This document shows positions 62,190-64,000 of a DNA stretch of 64,000 nt, in pieces. Below the pieces are notes generated by a model. The model saw only the letters and a list, made by a program, of their open reading frames with translations, made no database searches and was not told the origin of the DNA. Source of the DNA: Xenorhabdus doucetiae (GTDB taxonomy: Bacteria > Pseudomonadota > Gammaproteobacteria > Enterobacterales > Enterobacteriaceae); assembly GCF_000968195.1 (NCBI RefSeq), contig NZ_FO704550.1:3162001-3226000 (forward strand), given 5' to 3'. A program made the translations under genes and the position numbers. Every line of letters begins with the position of its first letter. Positions within the stretch are counted from its first letter, which is position 1.

Positions 62190-62260
62190 GCCCAAATCTC
62201 CACATTATCCCACAAATCACCACAATTAAGAGTTTACGGATGGTATGAAAACCTTGTCAA
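62190..62260 (-). promoter_or_regulatory. Pmra promoter and MraZ box
   Basis: On the minus strand TTGACA (62255-62260) and TAAACT (62231-62236) are 18 bases apart. Just downstream are repeats TGGTG, TGGGA and TGGAG at exact 10-base steps (62218-62222, 62208-62212, 62198-62202), then TGGGC (62190-62194). This is the known layout of the MraZ operator, so dcw autoregulation is conserved. Confidence 0.8.
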
Positions 62261-62788
62261 GCCAGAGCCCGTGCGCTTTAGCTAGATTTACAGAAAGATT
62301 GGGAAGATAAAAAGAAGGATTTTTCAGTTTTAGCTATATTAATAATAGATAACACTATGATAATTTTAAATAATTTAATAAATCTACAGAGAGCCTTATT
62401 GGGAGTGGAATTTAGCGCAAATAATTACCACTTAAATTAATTTATGTAACTCATATCTCATTGTTACCCAATTGTTAATTGCTGACAACCTACCAATAAT
62501 AACAATATATTTAAGTTATAATAGTATAAAAAATAATAACATAGTGAAATTCATCATTTAACTAAAAATATAAAATGATTATATATCAACCAAATAAGAA
62601 AATTATTCTCAAAGAACAAATAGCATATGCCAATAATAATGTTTCATTTGGAAATTATTCATCTTGTGAATTTAAATAACACCTTATCGATTTTAACGGT
62701 CATAAAAAGCGATTTAGCAGGAGTTTTAGTCAGAATAGTCTCAAAATTACCTTAACAAGCCTATTTTGGTGGTTTCCAGCAGGTAAAC
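62261..62788. other. AT-rich spacer between mraZ and cra
   Basis: About 530 bases, very AT-rich, with no gene I can support. It separates the dcw promoter from the cra terminator. One 34-codon frame (62575-62679) exists but has no ribosome site. Confidence 0.5.
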
Positions 62789-62815
62789 AGCACCCTCATC
62801 TTTAATGAGGGTGCT
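62789..62815 (-). terminator. Intrinsic terminator after cra
   Basis: Perfect 11-base stem AGCACCCTCAT / ATGAGGGTGCT with a 5-base loop, directly after the cra stop. The following T-run is short (GTTTA). Confidence 0.75.
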
Positions 62816-62818
62816 TAA

Positions 62819-63826
62819 TTAAGCTTTTCGACTCAACTTGCCGCGACGACATAGATGACGACGCATTTTGGTTATTCCAGGAGATGGGCGCTGTTTCTCA
62901 TCCAAACTGGCCAATACCAGCTCAAGGGCTCGTTCAGCAACATCACGATGGCGTTGCGCTACAGACAATACCGGACATTCAAGGAAATCCAACAACTCAT
63001 GATCGCCAAATGTGGCAATAACCAGTTGACTGGGTAAGCGGCCACTGCGCTTGAGAAGCGTATCCATAACGCCCTGAAGTAACGCGAATGAAGTGGTATA
63101 CAGAGCCTGAGGAACAGGGTTCATCTCCAACCATGATGCAAATACTTCAGCCGCAGCTTCACGCTCATAGCTATTGGCATAAAGATAGTTGACTTCCCGT
63201 GGATCATGTTCCCACGCTGCACGGAAGCCCTGTTCACGCAAGAAACTGACCGATAATTCAGGCAATGCGCCCAAATAAAGGACAGATTCCGCCGGGAATT
63301 GACGCAGCTCCTGTGCCAACATCTTCGCATCTTCGAGATCATCCCCAACCACACTGATAAAGTGTTCGCTATTCAGAGCACGGTCAAGTGCGATAATGGG
63401 TAATGAACGATTTGCCCAACGCTGGTAGAACGGGTGTTCAGGCGGCAAGGCGGTGGAAACAATAATAGCGTCAACCTGACGTTGCAAAAGGTGTTCAACA
63501 CAGCGCATTTCGTTATCAGGCTGATCTTCAGAGCAGGCGATCAATAACTGGTAGCCACGCTGCCGAGCCTGACGTTCAAGGTAATTGGCAATACGTGTGT
63601 AGCTGGTATTTTCCAAATCGGGTATGACTAAGCCAATTGAACGGGTTTTCCCCGCCCGCAAGCCAGCGGCAACAGCGTTAGGATGGTAATTATGTTCTCT
63701 AACCACTGCCATCACTTTTTCTACTGTTTTATCGCTGACCCGATATTGCTTGGCTTTACCATTGATAACATAACTGGCCGTAGTACGTGAAACACCTGCT
63801 AAGCGGGCGATCTCATCCAGTTTCAC
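62819..63826 (-). CDS. cra: Catabolite repressor/activator Cra (FruR)
   Basis: LacI-family regulator of carbon flow, released by fructose 1-phosphate. The 335-residue product has the LacI HTH (EIARLAGVSRTTASYVINGK) and the sugar-binding domain with SIGLVIPDLENTSYTRIA and VIATFGDHELLDFL. It starts with GTG at 63826, with GAGGGG upstream, as in E. coli. It lies between ilvH and mraZ, the usual enterobacterial place. Confidence 0.97.
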   Translation of the reverse strand: MKLDEIARLAGVSRTTASYVINGKAKQYRVSDKTVEKVMAVVREHNYHPNAVAAGLRAGKTRSIGLVIPDLENTSYTRIANYLERQARQRGYQLLIACSEDQPDNEMRCVEHLLQRQVDAIIVSTALPPEHPFYQRWANRSLPIIALDRALNSEHFISVVGDDLEDAKMLAQELRQFPAESVLYLGALPELSVSFLREQGFRAAWEHDPREVNYLYANSYEREAAAEVFASWLEMNPVPQALYTTSFALLQGVMDTLLKRSGRLPSQLVIATFGDHELLDFLECPVLSVAQRHRDVAERALELVLASLDEKQRPSPGITKMRRHLCRRGKLSRKA

Positions 63827-63848
63827 ATTAACCCCTCAGTAAGATTAT

Positions 63849-63875
63849 GAAAAAGCCCTACTTTACAGTAGGGCT
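63849..63875 (-). terminator. Intrinsic terminator after ilvH
   Basis: AGCCCTACT pairs with AGTAGGGCT across a 4-base loop (63854-63862 with 63867-63875), followed on the minus strand by TTTTTC. It lies just before the cra start, so cra probably has its own promoter or depends on read-through. Confidence 0.8.
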
Positions 63876-63914
63876 CAATAAATATCTGTATTTTAACCCG
63901 CAGATTGCGATTTT

Positions 63915-64000
63915 TCATCGCATAATTTTATCTCCGCGGGAGACACCCACGATGCCTGATCGCGCGACTTCCACAATCTCCGCCACATCCCGGACGGAAT
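63915..64000 (-). CDS. ilvH: Acetolactate synthase small subunit, C-terminal 27 residues (partial)
   Basis: Translated from the right edge, the minus strand gives SVRDVAEIVEVARSGIVGVS and then RGDKIMR before a stop at 63915. This matches the C-terminus of E. coli IlvH (regulatory subunit of acetolactate synthase III). The rest lies beyond the window. Confidence 0.88.
   Translation of the reverse strand, partial: SVRDVAEIVEVARSGIVGVSRGDKIMR

Noticed and set aside
62575..62679. 34-codon frame between mraZ and cra
   Set aside because: No Shine-Dalgarno sequence, no recognisable motif, and such frames are expected by chance in AT-rich DNA.
1..64000. CRISPR arrays, tRNA or rRNA genes, transposases, prophage genes
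   Set aside because: I looked for regular repeat-spacer arrays, cloverleaf-type signatures and transposase-like frames and saw none.

Overview
The window comes from an entomopathogenic member of the Morganellaceae, most likely Xenorhabdus or the closely related Photorhabdus. The evidence is strongly enterobacterial core proteins, moderate GC, an ERIC-type repeat family with Xenorhabdus/Photorhabdus/Yersinia-style ends, and AT-rich accessory inserts that include a candidate insecticidal-type aegerolysin. There is no rRNA, tRNA, CRISPR array or transposase. The only structural RNA gene seen is 6S RNA.

Layout. (1) 1-1742 is the edge of an AT-rich accessory operon: a carbamoyltransferase that runs off the left end, and a SAM methyltransferase interrupted by a -1 frameshift at a classic slippery heptamer. 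(2) 2039-18833 matches the E. coli 65-66 min neighbourhood: gcvP-gcvH-gcvT (glycine cleavage), ubiI-ubiH-pepP-ygfB, then divergently zapA-ssrS-fau, followed by serA, rpiA, argP, yggE, argO and mscS. (3) 18909-31182 matches the E. coli 2-3 min region: yacL, acnB, then lpdA-aceF-aceE-pdhR (pyruvate dehydrogenase and its repressor, with a perfect PdhR box). Two tandem GNAT-like genes sit where E. coli has yacH. (4) About 31183-32683 replaces aroP. It holds an aegerolysin-like gene and a decayed tandem copy. (5) 32684-43636 carries ampE-ampD, the orphan type IV pilus set ppdD-hofB-hofC, coaE-zapD-yacG, mutT, secA and secM. (6) 43674-62222 carries a DciA-like gene and the complete dcw division/cell-wall cluster in reverse: lpxC, ftsZ, ftsA, ftsQ, ddlB, murC, murG, ftsW, murD, mraY, murF, murE, ftsI, ftsL, rsmH and mraZ with its operator. 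(7) The right end has cra and the last codons of ilvH.

How it works together. Most genes are housekeeping and organised as in E. coli: the gcv operon feeds one-carbon units, the pdh operon and acnB feed the TCA cycle, and the dcw operon makes lipid II and the divisome. The window-specific biology is in the seams: the carbamoyltransferase/methyltransferase remnant, the GNAT pair, the Cry34/aegerolysin-like protein with its decayed paralogue, and short ERIC-derived elements inserted into leaders, notably one between secM and secA where translation-coupled control of secA operates. Other points worth attention are an intrinsic terminator between gcvH and gcvP, large stem-loops in the pdh operon, a SecM arrest peptide with altered upstream residues, and a natural four-residue insertion in FtsI (PBP3) at the loop where insertions reduce beta-lactam binding in E. 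coli.
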